A stretch of 64,000 nucleotides of DNA from Canna indica. Its lineage: Eukaryota > Streptophyta > Magnoliopsida > Zingiberales > Cannaceae. The stretch spans positions 62,631,501-62,695,500 of the forward strand of contig CP136896.1 in NCBI GenBank assembly GCA_034359265.1. Reading direction: 5' to 3'. A model generated the notes under the pieces. The model was not told where the DNA came from. It did no database searches and was given only the letters and a program-made list of their open reading frames with translations. Positions 1-11,807 of this stretch are shown here, piece by piece (within the stretch, counting starts at the first letter, position 1; every line of letters starts with the position of its first letter). A program made the position numbers and the translations under genes.

Positions 1-408
1 TGAGCCTGGCCTGTTCATAGGTCTGGCCTGGCCTGTGGCTTGTTTATAAAGTCTGCTAAAATTTAAAATATGTTTATAAAACATACTTCTAAATTCCAAT
101 ATAAAAATGATAACAATAAATTTAAACATAACAACAATAGTTGTTGTTTTATTAAATTAAAATATATATTTTATTATATATAATGTAAATATATAATAAA
201 CTAATAATATTATATATTTATTATATATTATATATACTACCTTAACATGTTCAGGTTGGCCTATCAGGCTCAATAGGCCTTATTGTGAGCTTGGCCCTGA
301 CCTGATAAGGAAAACAAGCCTAGAAATAAGCCTAGGCCTGAATTTTTTTAAAGAGGTAAGGCCAGGCCACAGGCCCCTAACAGGCCGCCAGGCCTATTTC
401 CACCCCTA
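1..408. mobile_element. hAT-like MITE, left end cut off by window edge
   Basis: Non-coding AT-rich element framed by GGCCT-rich arms. Its right terminus reads CCTATTTCCACCCCTA (393-408), the reverse complement of TAGGGGTGGAAATAGG, a terminal motif of plant hAT-type MITEs. It is a diverged copy of the element at 414-897: both share the GCCTGG-rich left arm, an AT-rich core and the same right arm. The left terminus lies outside the window. Confidence 0.7.
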
Positions 409-413
409 ACCAC

Positions 414-897
414 TAGGTGTGGAAATAGGCCAAGCATGTATAGTAAAAAATAGTCCTGAGCCTGGCCTGTGGCCTGTTATAGGCTATTTTTTTGGCTTAA
501 ACCTAATCGGTTTATAGGCTTGGCCTGACCTGTGGCCTATTTATAAAGCTTGCTAAAATCTGAAACATGTTTATAAAACTTACTTCTAAATTCTAATATA
601 AAAATAATAACAATAAATTTAAATATAACAACAATAGTTGTTATTTTATTAAATTAATATAGATATATATTTTATTATATATAATGTAAATATATACTAA
701 ACTAATAATATTATATATACTATCTTAAAGGCCCACGTCGGCCTATTAGGCTCAATAGGTCTTATAGTGAGTCTGGGTATGGCCTGATAAGAAAAAAATA
801 CATAGAAATAAGCCTAGGCCTGATTTTTTTTTTAAAGAGGTCAGATCAGACCAGGCCACAAGCCCCTAACAGGTCGCATGACCTATTTCCACCTCTA
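414..897. mobile_element. hAT-like MITE with TIRs and 8-bp target duplication
   Basis: The left terminus TAGGTGTGGAAATAGGCC (414-431) and right terminus ACCTATTTCCACCTCTA (881-897) are inverted repeats. The flanks are CTAACCAC (406-413) and CTCACCAC (898-905), an 8-bp target duplication with one mismatch, as expected for the hAT superfamily. There is no coding capacity. It abuts the related element on its left. Confidence 0.75.
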
Positions 898-899
898 CT

Positions 900-1785
900 C
901 ACCACCAATGAATTCACAATCACTTTTATTAACTTCTATTTCCTTCTAATAAGGGTCTACCAAGGTCTTACCTCTCATAATAGAGAGTGCATCTGCCTCA
1001 AACCTAAAGAACACAAAAGTTACAAACAAGTAAATCCAAGGTGTGTCGCTCACACCTTCTTATAAATACAAGTAATCAAGTTAACAAGAAACAATAAAAA
1101 AATACAACAATAATGAAGCAATAACAAAATAATAAATTAACTACTTAGCTCCAACACAAGATTCTAGCTTTCTCTTGATGTCTTTGATGATAAACTCAAT
1201 GTTGAAGTCTCAATCAAGAAGGTAGAAGCTCAAAAGCTAGGGTTTTGCACAAAGATTGGTTCAATGAAACTTGAGGATGATCAATAGACAACTCAAGAAT
1301 GTTAAGAGTGATCAATGGAGGCAAAAGAAGGCAAGGGAAATCATTTTATAGGAAGCCAAGTGACCAACTTCGGGTAAAGGCACTCAACGGTTCGAAAAAG
1401 AGCCGTTGGCTTTTGCGCCATCGCAGATCGGTCGCAAAAGATCTGTCGCATAGTAGTTGTGGATCGGTCGCATAAGATGGTCGCAGATCGGTCACAGAAT
1501 TAAGTTTTGTGCATTTGCTAGTTTTCAAGTTTTTAGGGTTTGAGTTTCGACTTTTTGGGTTCTTATGCATATAGACATCCTAAACCTAAACTCTATTTTT
1601 TCGATAAAATTCGTGCGTCAACGAGCGTCCTTGTCAATTTCTCCCATTTTTTTGATTGAGGACGTCGCGTGCAAATCGATATGGAACCTAAAAATATTTC
1701 TCTATGTAATCATTAGTTCCATGTTTGTTATCATCAAAACTGAGATTAAGATCATGGTTGAAAATCTTAGGCCAACAACAACAAC
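900..1785 (-). mobile_element. LTR of a Ty1-copia-type retrotransposon (minus orientation)
   Basis: Read on the minus strand from about 1785, the start (TG, then TTTTCAACC, then a CTTAATCTC stretch and CAAACATGGAACTAAT) closely matches the start of the plus-strand LTR at 37184. The U3-like part contains repeated GATCGGTCGC motifs (1420-1490), the counterpart of the GGTCGACCGA repeats at 37520-37850. The far end near 900 runs into the MITE and is not sharply defined. No internal coding region is attached, so this is a solo or truncated LTR. Confidence 0.55.
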
Positions 1786-2290
1786 AAGCTAGGAAGAAGC
1801 TTGTTGTTGATGAAATCAACGACAAGAAGAAGAAGCTTGCTACCGAAGAAAGTAGCAGCAACAAGAAGCTTCTTCTTAGCAAGCCACTAAAGAAGAAATC
1901 TGTTGCTAAAGAAAGCAACAACAACAAACTAGGAAGAAGCTTGTTGCTGAAGAAAGCAATAGTAGCAAACGTCTGAAGAAGACGCAGAAGAAGCAGTAAG
2001 TTGAAGAAAGCATCTACAACAAGGTAGGAAGAAGCTTGTTGTCGAAGAAAGCACCAGAAGATAAGCTTCTAAAGAAGAAGAAGAAAAAGAAGCAAGCTAA
2101 AGAAAGCAGTAACAACAAGCTACGAAGAAACATGATGCTGCAACAACAGCAAACTTCTAAAGAAGAAGAAGCAAGCCAAAGATCGAAAACAATAACAACA
2201 TGTTAGGAAGAAGCTTGGTGTTGGAGAAAGCAGCAAAAGATTCTACAACAAGCTTATGAAGAAGAAGGAGGAGGCAACAATAATTAGAAG
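1786..2290. repeat. Degenerate minisatellite (GAAGAAGCTTGTTG-type units)
   Basis: Irregular tandem array of units of about 50-65 bp built around AGGAAGAAGCTTGTTG and GAAGAAAGCA. It begins immediately beside the LTR. Short open frames across it (Lys/Ser/Asn-rich on plus, Leu/Ser-rich on minus) are products of the repeat and are not called as genes. The stretch from 2291 to 2474 holds only a short inverted repeat (TATAGCGTTTA near 2387 and TAAACGCTAT near 2413). Confidence 0.7.
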
Positions 2291-2474
2291 AAGAATGAGA
2301 CATCAATTAGCAACCTGTGGGGGCATCAATAATTAGAAGAAGGAGGCAGCAGCAACAACTTGTCACTATAGTAATTTGGGCTTTCTATAGCGTTTAACGA
2401 GAGCGTTCTACCTAAACGCTATGTTAAATGGTGACTAAAAATAAAGTGGCAATGTAAAGTGGGGCTAAGTTAAG

Positions 2475-2965
2475 GTGCACGGTATAATTCCTTCTTCAAT
2501 CGCACTTCTCTCCCCATTCCTAGGTTTCGCTCGCTCTTTTTCCAATGCACCTCCTTTGCAGCCTCCACGACGGTGCGTTACTGTCGCTCACTGCCTGGTT
2601 CCACCCTCGGAACGCCCAGGGCATTCTCGTCCTCATCACTCTTGTCAGTCCAATTTTGAGACAATGGTCGACGATGGAGCGAAAAAGGATCAGCGCCAGC
2701 GCGGCAAGGAATGGGTGGTCAGCATGAGGGTGTCGCCATCCCCCACCTTCCTCACCATGGTGATCCCAATTGACTCCATCAAGCGCTTCACCCAGTCGTA
2801 GGTTGTCCTGCTCGAGCCCACCCTTGTATTTCTACTTGTTTGGTTTGCCCTCTGCCTCGCTCTACGCTTCACGAAGTTCGACGGCGATCGAAACGCCTGG
2901 TTCCGAATTCGTTGGTGGCTTAGCTACCTCTACTTCTATGACACCCACCATTGGTTGGTAAGCAA
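2475..2965 (+). pseudogene. Unrecognised GC-rich ORF relic with a hydrophobic segment
   Basis: The plus frame opens at 2475 and reaches a TAG at 2799-2801. The same frame stays open after the stop and encodes a hydrophobic stretch of about 18 residues (Leu/Val/Phe/Ala-rich, about 2830-2880), then a basic, Trp-rich segment, up to a possible splice donor (GGTAAG) near 2957. Composition and GC content differ from the AT-rich neighbourhood, which suggests a captured or decayed exon. I do not recognise the family. AT-rich, feature-poor DNA follows to about 3250. Confidence 0.25.
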
Positions 2966-3249
2966 AGTTTTCTTTTTCTGCAACTATGATTTTTAGCTTT
3001 AATAAAAGGAAAACGAAATCAGGGCAACAATAATTTTTTCGGTGAGAGCAAAAACTCAAACTCCTTATATATAATATAATATATAAGAATTTTAAAATTT
3101 CTCAGTGGGGGCCTCAATTTCTCTTGTGTGATCACCATTACTCAAAATTCAGGACTTTCCAAATTTTAGCTCAAATTGAAAATTCTAACTCAACCCAAGT
3201 AAATTGAAATTTCTAGCAAGAAAGTTAATTAGAATATATGTTATTTATT

Positions 3250-3900
3250 TTTTTGAAAAAGTGAACCTTCTATTTATCAGGAGATTTGAGAAATACAAGT
3301 GTAAAAAACAAATACATAAGAAAAATTTAAAAGAAAAATTAAACAGAAAATACTAGACCGAACAAGAGTAATCATACTCGAAACAATCAAGAAAGATGAC
3401 TACAGAATCAAGAAGCCAGCTCAAGTAAGATGGCGCCGTCCATGGCGACCTCAGAAAGATGACGAGAGCGAGAATCAAAGCAGCGAAGGTTACGCTCAGT
3501 CCACACCTTTCATCTCCAAATCATAATTGCCTTGAACTTTAGCAGTTTAACCCGACGTGAATCCTGACTGCGGCACTCCCAAGGCCGGTAGGAAAGAGAG
3601 AAGGGGACCAAAGATGCGAAGGCCAACATCCTATCCCAACCATTCCTTGTGAAAGAACAGTGAAGAAAAAGATGGTCACGAGTCTCCGCCTCAGAGGAGC
3701 AAAGAGGACAAGTAGGCTCCACCTGAATTCCATTACGTGACAATCTGTCCTTGGTGTGAAGTTTCTTCCTCAGAGGTAACCAATTGAAAATGGATATGTT
3801 ACTTGGGCATAGAGGTTGCCAGATGAACGAAGTCGTTGGATCCTTAATGCCGCGGTAGTTTAGGATGCGGTATACTGAGCTAGTAGAGAATATCTTAAAG
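3250..3900 (-). mobile_element. LINE fragment, 3' end with zf-RVT domain
   Basis: On the minus strand from about 3900 to 3420 an open frame carries the zinc-binding domain found downstream of reverse transcriptase in plant L1-type LINEs: a FIWQP segment, a FNWLPLRKKLHTKDRLSRNG stretch, then CPLCSSEAETRDHLFLHC (Cys-x2-Cys and His-x4-His-Cys pattern, about 3708-3655), and a WRWK/WTERN motif. It ends in a T-rich run on plus (about 3246-3256), the complement of a poly(A) tail. The reverse transcriptase part is missing, so this is a 5'-truncated copy. Confidence 0.75.
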
Positions 3901-4906
3901 GAAAATCATTTCCATAATACTGTGTTATATATGTTATATATAATGTGTTAATGGATAGACCTCATACCTTTGGTCGGAGAATTGGTACCCTCTGTTCTTG
4001 CAGGTGAAAGCGTGCTCCCATGTTATTTTCTTGGTTCTCATGTAATCATGTGCTAGTGCAAAGAGTTGTATTTTTTTATTGTATTATTTATTCTGTTGAT
4101 TGTCCCTTAATATTGAATTATTTATTTCCCTTTATGTTGATCATCTATTTCCCTTAATATTGAACTTTTTTGAAAGAAGCTTCTTGACATTTTAAACGAG
4201 GCTAGGGTTGTCATTTTTTCCTAGCTCAAGAATGAAGAATGGCCATGGGTTTTGCTAATACCCACTAAACAGATATAAAGGTCAATATAGTTGAGTCTTT
4301 TACCTCCTTTATGGAAACAATATCCATTTTTTTAAGGGACAGATAGTGTCAAACAAGGTCTCTCAGATATGTTGTTCTAGCACTTTTCCTCGCTTATGAC
4401 AGCCTGAAAACAACAACAAGATATGTGATTGACCTGGGTGATGCCAGCTATTGGATCCTAAATTCCAATTATGGAGTTCTCATCATTGAGCTAGTCAACA
4501 TCCTTGGTATGCTTAACGATTGTGTTGGTGTGGTTGGACTAAGTGCTCTGAAGGTTATCACAATATGAAATATACACCATTCAAATGGCACATTATGAGC
4601 TACGAGGGAAGCAAAGTTGCATGGGAAAGGCCCTCTGCCCTACCAATGCCTCACCTAGGACTAAATTCTTTTTTTTTTCCAACAGATAAACCTTAAATTA
4701 AACATCCACGATTGTCGGATCCAAAAAAAAATCAAAATACAAAATGTAATCAAATTTAGGCGGTCGAATAGAGGACTAAATTCTTCAGGTGGGCGGGGGA
4801 GTATACATGTTTGTAAATGGGAGATATTTTGTTCCTCATTTTTTTTCAAAAAAAAATCAAAGGTTACTAATATTGTAGCCTTAGATGCCAGCTTTGACTC
4901 TTCCCG
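3901..4906. other. Intergenic, no recognised gene
   Basis: Mostly AT-rich. Between about 4340 and 4640 there are short open stretches in two plus frames interrupted by stops, which may be decayed coding DNA. I cannot assign them. Nothing else is seen. Confidence 0.4.
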
Positions 4907-5353
4907 TGACAGTGGTTCGGCCGGGACGGGCCGAGATTTGGTATGTTCCGGTCCCATCCTAATTTTGAGTCGGGATGCAAATATGTGTCCTGATCCCAAA
5001 TATGAAGCATCACAATTTTGTCTCGTCCTGAAATTTCGGAACAGGAACGAGATGTCTTGAATTTGTTAATATTATTTTTTTCTACAAAATAAAAATAATA
5101 TCTACATTAAGTAATTAATAGATCATTGTATTACGACATCCAAAAAATTAATATTACTTATACCATAAACCAGGCCAGGTTGGGACAATCTTGGTTTTTT
5201 TAATATCATCCCGATCTCGTCTAGATTTTTAATCAGGACAAACATATTTGTCCCGGTCTCATCCTGAGTTTGAATCGGGACGAGATTTTTTTCGAATTTT
5301 TGGATCGGACCGGACCAAGATGGCAGGGACATTTCGACTCGTGCTCACCCCTA
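4907..5353. mobile_element. hAT-like MITE (GGGACGGGCC family)
   Basis: The left arm is rich in GGGACGGGCCGAG-type sequence (4922-4936) and the right arm ends GTGCTCACCCCTA (5341-5353), the inverse of the TAGGGGTGAGCAC terminus typical of plant hAT MITEs. Internal segments are inverted relative to each other: GATGCAAATATGTGTCCTGAT near 4973 and ATCAGGACAAACATATTTG near 5231. Non-coding. The left boundary and target duplication are not certain. Confidence 0.55.
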
Positions 5354-5990
5354 GGCAGTGACGACAGCTTTGTGAAGAATAGAGTGCGCAATAGTATGAG
5401 CGATCAACTCTTGAATAATTGTTTAGTAATTTTTATTTCTCATTTGGTGATCTATGTATATCCACACAAATGACTTCCTCTTATGCGTGGACATGAACGT
5501 GGATCTTACTTGTGTAACTCGACTAAAGAGAGTGCAAGAGTACAAGACACATCGTGCTTGGATGTCCCTTTACAGCATAAGGATGGAATCTCATTTAGCA
5601 ACACACTACTACTAGTCATGGCAATGTTAAAGGAATCTCGAATCTACGGGCTGACCCTTGCTCAGACACGCATATTTGAATGATTTGCCATGACTACTTC
5701 TAGCAACACACTACTTCTAGCTTGCCTAAGGGTTTGATCTTTGAATGATTTTGATATATTTGGAAGGACAAGCTAGAATCATCGGACCTTTTTGTAAAAC
5801 TTGTAATAAGCATTCAATTGTTAACCATTTCTCCCAAATCAGATTTTTTCCACTGGTTCTCTCTTACTCAGCAACAAAATCAAACATCAATCACTAATTC
5901 ATTCCTCAAGTAAGAAAATATCAATAACTAATCGAGTAACAAGGACAGCGTTTTGAAGAAAAACGGATTGAGGCCGCATTATATGCCAGG
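5354..5990. other. Intergenic, no feature seen
   Basis: Downstream of gene 1. No coherent ORF, repeat or RNA gene was recognised. A phrase AGCAACACACTACT occurs twice (5598 and 5702) but with no larger repeat around it. Confidence 0.4.
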
Positions 5991-5998
5991 TGATTGAA

Positions 5999-6004
5999 TT
6001 TATT
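5999..6004 (-). terminator. Candidate poly(A) signal of the PEP mutase-like gene
   Basis: AATAAA on the minus strand about 215 nt past the stop codon at 6220. The distance suits a plant 3' UTR. There is no transcript evidence. Confidence 0.4.
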
Positions 6005-6219
6005 CTCATTGATAATAATAATAAACCACACGCCAGAACTATCAAAAATAAATAACAATAATAAAAAAAGAACACCCCCAAAGAGAAGCTTAAGTACTCC
6101 TCACAACAGTCAACAGGACCTTACAATCTAAACACTCAACACCAGTACAAAATAGATGATTAACTAAGCTTAATAACAAAGATGGATGCCATCACTATAG
6201 CGAGTCCGTTCTTCTGCTT

Positions 6220-8895
6220 TCAGTTTGATGGGACACGGAATTTTTCGAACCGAGCGCCAATTTCATTGAGTGTTTTAAGCCCAATCAAACTGTTGAACTC
6301 CTCGAACGTGGTGAGCTTGTCGAGCTGACCTCTGCTGGTTCCTTCTTTCTTCATCACCCCCAGGACGTCGATTAACGCGCGAGCAGACGCGTAGACAGCG
6401 GTAGTGGAGTGCACGATGAGATGGAAGCCCAGTTCTTTGAGTTCCTCAGGTGTGTGCAAGGGCGTGTATCCACCTTCGAGCATGTTGGCAGCTCTGAATC
6501 CTTTGGTTTTCTTGCTAACTTCTCTCATCTCATCATCGCTCCTCGGTGCCTCAACGAAGCAGGCATCTGCTCCTGCCTGCAAATTGTCAAAGTTTCAGTA
6601 TCATACTCGTCAGTTTCTCTTCGAATCAATAGAATGAAAAATGCTGCTTCGAAACAAAGCTTGGTAAATTGAATTCATCGTGAAGATAAGGATCTAATAC
6701 CTCCATGTAGAGGTTAGCCCGAGCAATAGCTTCAGCCAGGCCACCTGCGGTTGCACGAGCATCAGTGCGAGCAATGAGGAAGAAGTCAGAGTCACCAATG
6801 GCTTCTCTTGCAGCTGCAATTTTTGCAGCATGTTCGTCAGCTGGAATAACCTGATATAAGCAGCACACAAACAAAGTTCAATAAGTTCAATGCCTGCTTT
6901 CAGCATACTGTAGATGTCAGGGAATGGGAAAAATTATTTTCCAGTGTATTTACCTGTTTGCCCTGCATGTGACCTTATTTCCAGAAGGGAAAGGGAAGAT
7001 TTTATTAGATTCAACAAGAAAATCAGTCGATTAGTAAGCAAATTATAAGAAAAGATTATTTTTCTCTTACCGCACTTTTTGGGCCAAACTTGATCCTGTA
7101 TTCATTGCGGAAATAGAAAACGTTAGCTCAAAAAATTAGAACAATCGAAACAATAAAGTTCCATAAAAGCCACCATGGTACCTCAAGGAATAAACCAGCA
7201 GCACCAGTTCCCATTATATCTCTAACAGTCCTTTGGACATTGAGAGCATTGCCACCTCCGGTATCTGGAATATTCATAAACAAAATATTATGATTGTCAA
7301 CCATTTCTCAGCAATTTCAGTGTACGTTTAGTTGGGAACTAGTAAAACTAATAAGAACAAAGTTCTCAACTAGAATTTTTAAAGAAATATAAAATTGACT
7401 ACCAAGAAATAAAGCTTTCTATTTAGCAGTTCGAATTCAAAATAAATTTCAGGGTTTCTCGTAGTTCATGGGATCAAATCAATTAAGCACTTTTCCTCAT
7501 ATCCCAGATATCAGCTTAGGCAAGATACCCTATCCCTGTTAACCTGATCACTGAATACTTGCTTGTTGAGCGTTAACAAAAGATTGCTGAGAGCAAGCGA
7601 ATACAACTCGGCGTCTGAAGATTTGGGCAAATGTTTATACTGATACTCTAATTAAGAATGTCAACTAAAACTTTCTAATCTCTGTGTTCATATAAATCAG
7701 AATTTTCCACGTCTTTCAACAGGCAATTGGAAGCTCAATTCTGTCTGAAGTCAACAATCCTCATATTTACAGTTTGAATTCTACTAAAATTACACTATTC
7801 TAACATTCGACAAAATCCAATCATTCTGGTGTTCTATAAGTAAGCTTAAATTTGTGGTGGACACAAGCCCTAAGATGTAGATCCGCTAAGATACCTGCTG
7901 ACCCACCATAATTGAGATTTCTAGCTTCTTAATTAGCCGACAAATATTCTTTCTAAGTCCTACCCAACCAGAGCCAAAGGAATTAATTCTCAGCTAAAAA
8001 TACCTAGTCCCCTCATCAGACTGATAGCCCATGGTGGACTGGTGGTGTTATAGACAGAGTACATGATATATCAATATATAGATATCAGTGTATTTTGATA
8101 GGGATAAGTAGCACAAGCTCAATTACATGGATAAACATCACTTACATAAACAGGAGAACTTTGTTCAAGTGGATATATCAAACATTCTAAGGGATGTACA
8201 CAAATGCATGCTAATACTCATCCATCTGATGCATTGTTCTCAGTTTTCTGTACTCGTAAAAGCTATTTATGACAAATCCCTAAGAAGATTTATGCTAGTT
8301 TCCCTATTAACTTTTTGGTTAATTTCCTAAGCATGATTAGTCAAATTAATGGTCAAAATAACTTCACTTGAGAGGAAGTCCAGCTTATCTTTAATTGACT
8401 CCGGTTAAGAGCAAAAATGATCAAAATTTGACAGAGAACAAGAGAATCTTGTTAAAAAGGAGCACCCTAGTGGAGAAAGGGCAATTACCAGCGTCGACGA
8501 TAAATGCAACGTTAGGAGCAGCCGCGCAGATAGCCCGAGCCGCATCTGCCATCTCTGGCGGTCTAACAAAATAGAAAAAGCGAAGACAAATAAAATTAAA
8601 AACGAATTAGGGGAAATGATGGAGAAAAGAGGGGAATGGAACCGAATTGGGACTGAGGTACTAACGTGAGTAGGCCGATGTCGGGCATGCCGAGGCGGGC
8701 GGCGGAGACGGCGTAACCGGAGACGAAGCCGGCCTTGAACCCCAGGCTCTGGAGGACGGCGGCGGAGAGTGCGTCATAGATCCCGGGCATCAGCACGATG
8801 CCGTCCTCCTCAATTAGGCGGTGCATGCGCGTCTTCCGGGGGCCGGCGGCTGCGGAGAGGGTCTTAACGGTAACTGCCACCTGTGAGTTGGCCAT
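6220..8895 (-). CDS. PEP mutase/isocitrate lyase superfamily lyase, petal death protein-like
   Basis: Seven exons by eye: 8895-8666, 8562-8489, 7264-7182, 7095-7071, 6973-6954, 6850-6701 and 6576-6220, all with GT-AG introns and in phase, giving 312 residues. The 1.2-kb second intron holds no gene. Motifs: MHRLIEEDG at 24, GFVSGYA at 55, VDADTGGGN at 99-107 (metal and substrate loop), the catalytic KKCGH at 135-139, IARTDARA in exon 6 and FVEAP in exon 7. Family members cleave or rearrange oxaloacetate, 2-alkylmalates or carboxyphosphonoenolpyruvate. The DQVWPKKCGH and TAVYASARAL patterns look closer to petal death protein than to the chloroplast CPEP mutase-like group, and no clear transit peptide is present; cytosolic location is inferred. 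The start is the first ATG; the frame extends upstream to 9024 without another ATG. The substrate cannot be told from sequence. Confidence 0.92.
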
Positions 8896-8944
8896 CTCTC
8901 TCTCTCTTTCCTCTCTCGTAAAGAATTCTCCTTTGGAGTTTGCA

Positions 8945-9020
8945 GTCGGAGAAGAAGAGGAAGATGGAGAAGAAGAAGAAGAAGAAGAGAAAGATGAAGA
9001 AGAAGAAGAAGAAGAAGAGA
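8945..9020. repeat. GAA/TTC microsatellite in the 5' UTR of the lyase gene
   Basis: Plus strand GAAGAAGAAGAAGAAGAAGA-type runs, i.e. TTC/TCT on the transcript, between the putative TATA box and the start codon. Such CT-rich leaders are common in plant 5' UTRs. Translated in frame it would give poly-serine, but no ATG precedes it. Confidence 0.8.
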
Positions 9021-9062
9021 ACACTGAGCAAGGATGGAGAGGCGAGGCGAGGCGAGGGCGGG

Positions 9063-9070
9063 ATTTTATA
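9063..9070 (-). promoter_or_regulatory. TATA box of the lyase gene
   Basis: TATAAAAT on the minus strand, about 168 nt upstream of the ATG at 8895. This places transcription start near 9030-9040, just ahead of the CT-rich leader. A lone GTG at 9022-9024 in frame is not a plausible start. Confidence 0.6.
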
Positions 9071-9149
9071 CTGCGCGCGGCAGGCGAGGCGAGCGATGGC
9101 GTTGGCTCACCGCGGAGGACTGGCAGCCATGGCGCGGCCCCACTCGGAC

Positions 9150-9155
9150 GGCCCA
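9150..9155 (-). promoter_or_regulatory. Site II-type element (TGGGCC) upstream of the lyase gene
   Basis: TGGGCC on minus, about 80 bp upstream of the TATA box. Such elements bind TCP factors in many plant promoters. This is a motif match only. Confidence 0.3.
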
Positions 9156-11768
9156 GATCGTTTCAATGTGTTCTCGATCTAAAAACTGAACGTTGATAAG
9201 GGGTGGAGCCCGCCATGGAGCAAGATGGTTGGTTAACCATTCATTTAAATTTCAGTTTTCCCCGCGATACTTGAAATATTTAAATATTTAAATATAAGCA
9301 ATGAGATGAATCATGAAGACCTACCAACTCGTTTGCATTCACTCCAAATTCCACCTTCCGTATCACTAGAGTAAAATAGCTGGGAAACATCGGGCCCCAC
9401 AAGACTGAACTGGTCTGGCCAATGGCTGGGTGTTGGGAACGGTGAGCCATAAGAATTTGAAGTAAATTTTTCTAGTGCCGCATGCTAACTCTGCAGGGTC
9501 CCGCCACCTATTTCCCTCGTGGCTGACCCAGTGGCGGCCGCGTGGATCGCGCTGACACTAGCTACTGCTAGGTCAGAGGAAGCTATCCCGTCACGTGATT
9601 GACAAAACAATCCACGTAACAAGTCACGATTTAAGTCGTCACACCTGCTTTCTGTACGGCAGTCATACGGATCGTGAGCAATGTTGCGACTCGTGCCGTG
9701 AAACTTTCTTACTCGATTGCCTCCCAGTAACGTACGATGTGATCGTTTCGGACGCCGTCGTCGCCCAACCAATAATCTAATTCGCCTATCATCGATAACT
9801 GACCATAGCAAGAAAATCTAATTTGATATCATTTTACATTTGACCCCCCCAAATTCTTTCATATTATTATTACTAGCTTCTACATTAAAGAGACTTCTTT
9901 ATTTTTAAGTAAATAGTTGCACTACTTAATTTAAATTTTCTATTATTATTTGATTTGATAAGAAGGTGAGGAAATTAAGTATCTAAATTAATGAAAAATT
10001 ATAATTAGTCATAAAATGTAGCTCGATCTGACCAGGTTGTAGGACATGCATGCATAAGTTGAATTTTTTTTTATCCTGATCTTAAAAATATTCCCCATCA
10101 AGTTCAAGCCTCCTGATATATAAACGTGTTCAACAACTCCACCCTTTGACAAATGACAATGGAATATTATAAGTAAAGACCACTAATTATTGCATAGATA
10201 AAAAAACAATAAATATTAAATTAAAAAGTACCATTATATTGGCTCACATGCTTAATTTCAGCAACTTATTTTTGAATTGTGTATATGACAAAAATAGGTG
10301 ACGTGTGAAGTTTCCTCGCTTATCTACAATATGACTTTATACGGATCATGACAATTGAACAGTCGTTTAATTCGTGCCCTTACAACTTTTGAACGTCAAA
10401 TTGGATTAAGTTCAACGATTTGAATGGTCTTAAGATATTGATAAAATATACAATTGGTTTATGAGTAAAAATCTAATTAATTAGAACACTCACTAACAAC
10501 ATTAACCAAACTCAGAAAGAATTAATGATTGAATATAGGTTTTTTTTCTTCATAAAACTAATTTCTTTTGAATGAATAGTCTGGGAGCTAAAAAATTAAT
10601 TTGGATTAAACTATTTACTAGCATTATAACTTTTACAATATAATATTACTAGAACTAGAATTACTAGATTTACAAGTTTGAAGGTTTAATTGCTACCCAT
10701 CACTATCAAAAATCATGTGGGTCATTTAATGATGAGAAATCTAATGGATCAATTTCAATAATTGGCACTTATCTAGATTCTTCATGTTACAATTACATCA
10801 ACTTATGAATGATGACCTCAACCCTTGATCAATCTACACAAATATGAAGTTATGGTTGCATGTGCTTAGCTAGTAAACCCCAAGCCGATCTTTATCTAAT
10901 TTAAATTTGACGTAAATGCCCACCTTTATCTACATATACCAATTTACTGAAAAGTGGATTGAAATGATTGAAATTCAAAGCTTGTTTAACTTCATCTTTT
11001 GTAAATTTTGAATTCTTCATTAATCCATCCTCGACATCAATCATGTTCATCTAGTTTTAGAAAATATATACCGACAAATTCTATCAAACTAAAGGCAAAA
11101 AGATCCTTACTCACGGAGCTAAAGTAGTGCAAAGGATAAAACCGAGGAGACAAACCGAGATGTACTTTTTGTATTTTTATCCGTGCATAAAGACAAAATC
11201 AGCACGGGATAAACATTAATCCCAATAAATAGTTTTGGTCACATGTCCGAGATAAGATAAGTGAGCTGCACTCTCACCTTTCCCCTCACATGCCATGAGC
11301 CCCACCGGCCACCGCCTTCATATAAGTCCAATGTCCTATCATTCATTATTCACTAATTCACTAATTGGTGACAACTACGTATATCTACGCAATTTCCAAA
11401 AATATAAATTATTCAGTGGCGTATGTGAAAAAAGACCAAATTATGTATCGAGTGAAATGTGGCGGAAATTATTTATCAAGCCAATCATTATAAGAGACAA
11501 AAAGCCACGTCGATGTCGGGTTTGGAACATGTCACATGGGTTCTCAGCGGCCATGTTTAAATCAATTTGGGCGAATTATTTCTTCTTTTATTTATTTTTA
11601 TTTTGTTTAGAAAACATTTTCCAGCTCATCTTTGTTGAGCGATCCAGCTTCCCTCACTTGCGGAGCACATGCTTGTTGGACCGGGTCCAATAATGCGTGT
11701 AATGGATACTCAAGGTGTCCAGGTACAAATGTACAATGTACCAATTTTTCTTTTAAAACCCATTTATC

Positions 11769-11770
<2 letters not shown>

Positions 11771-11806
<36 letters not shown>
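11771..11806. repeat. (AAT)n microsatellite
   Basis: About twelve uninterrupted AAT units. Confidence 0.95.
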
Positions 11807-11807
<1 letters not shown>
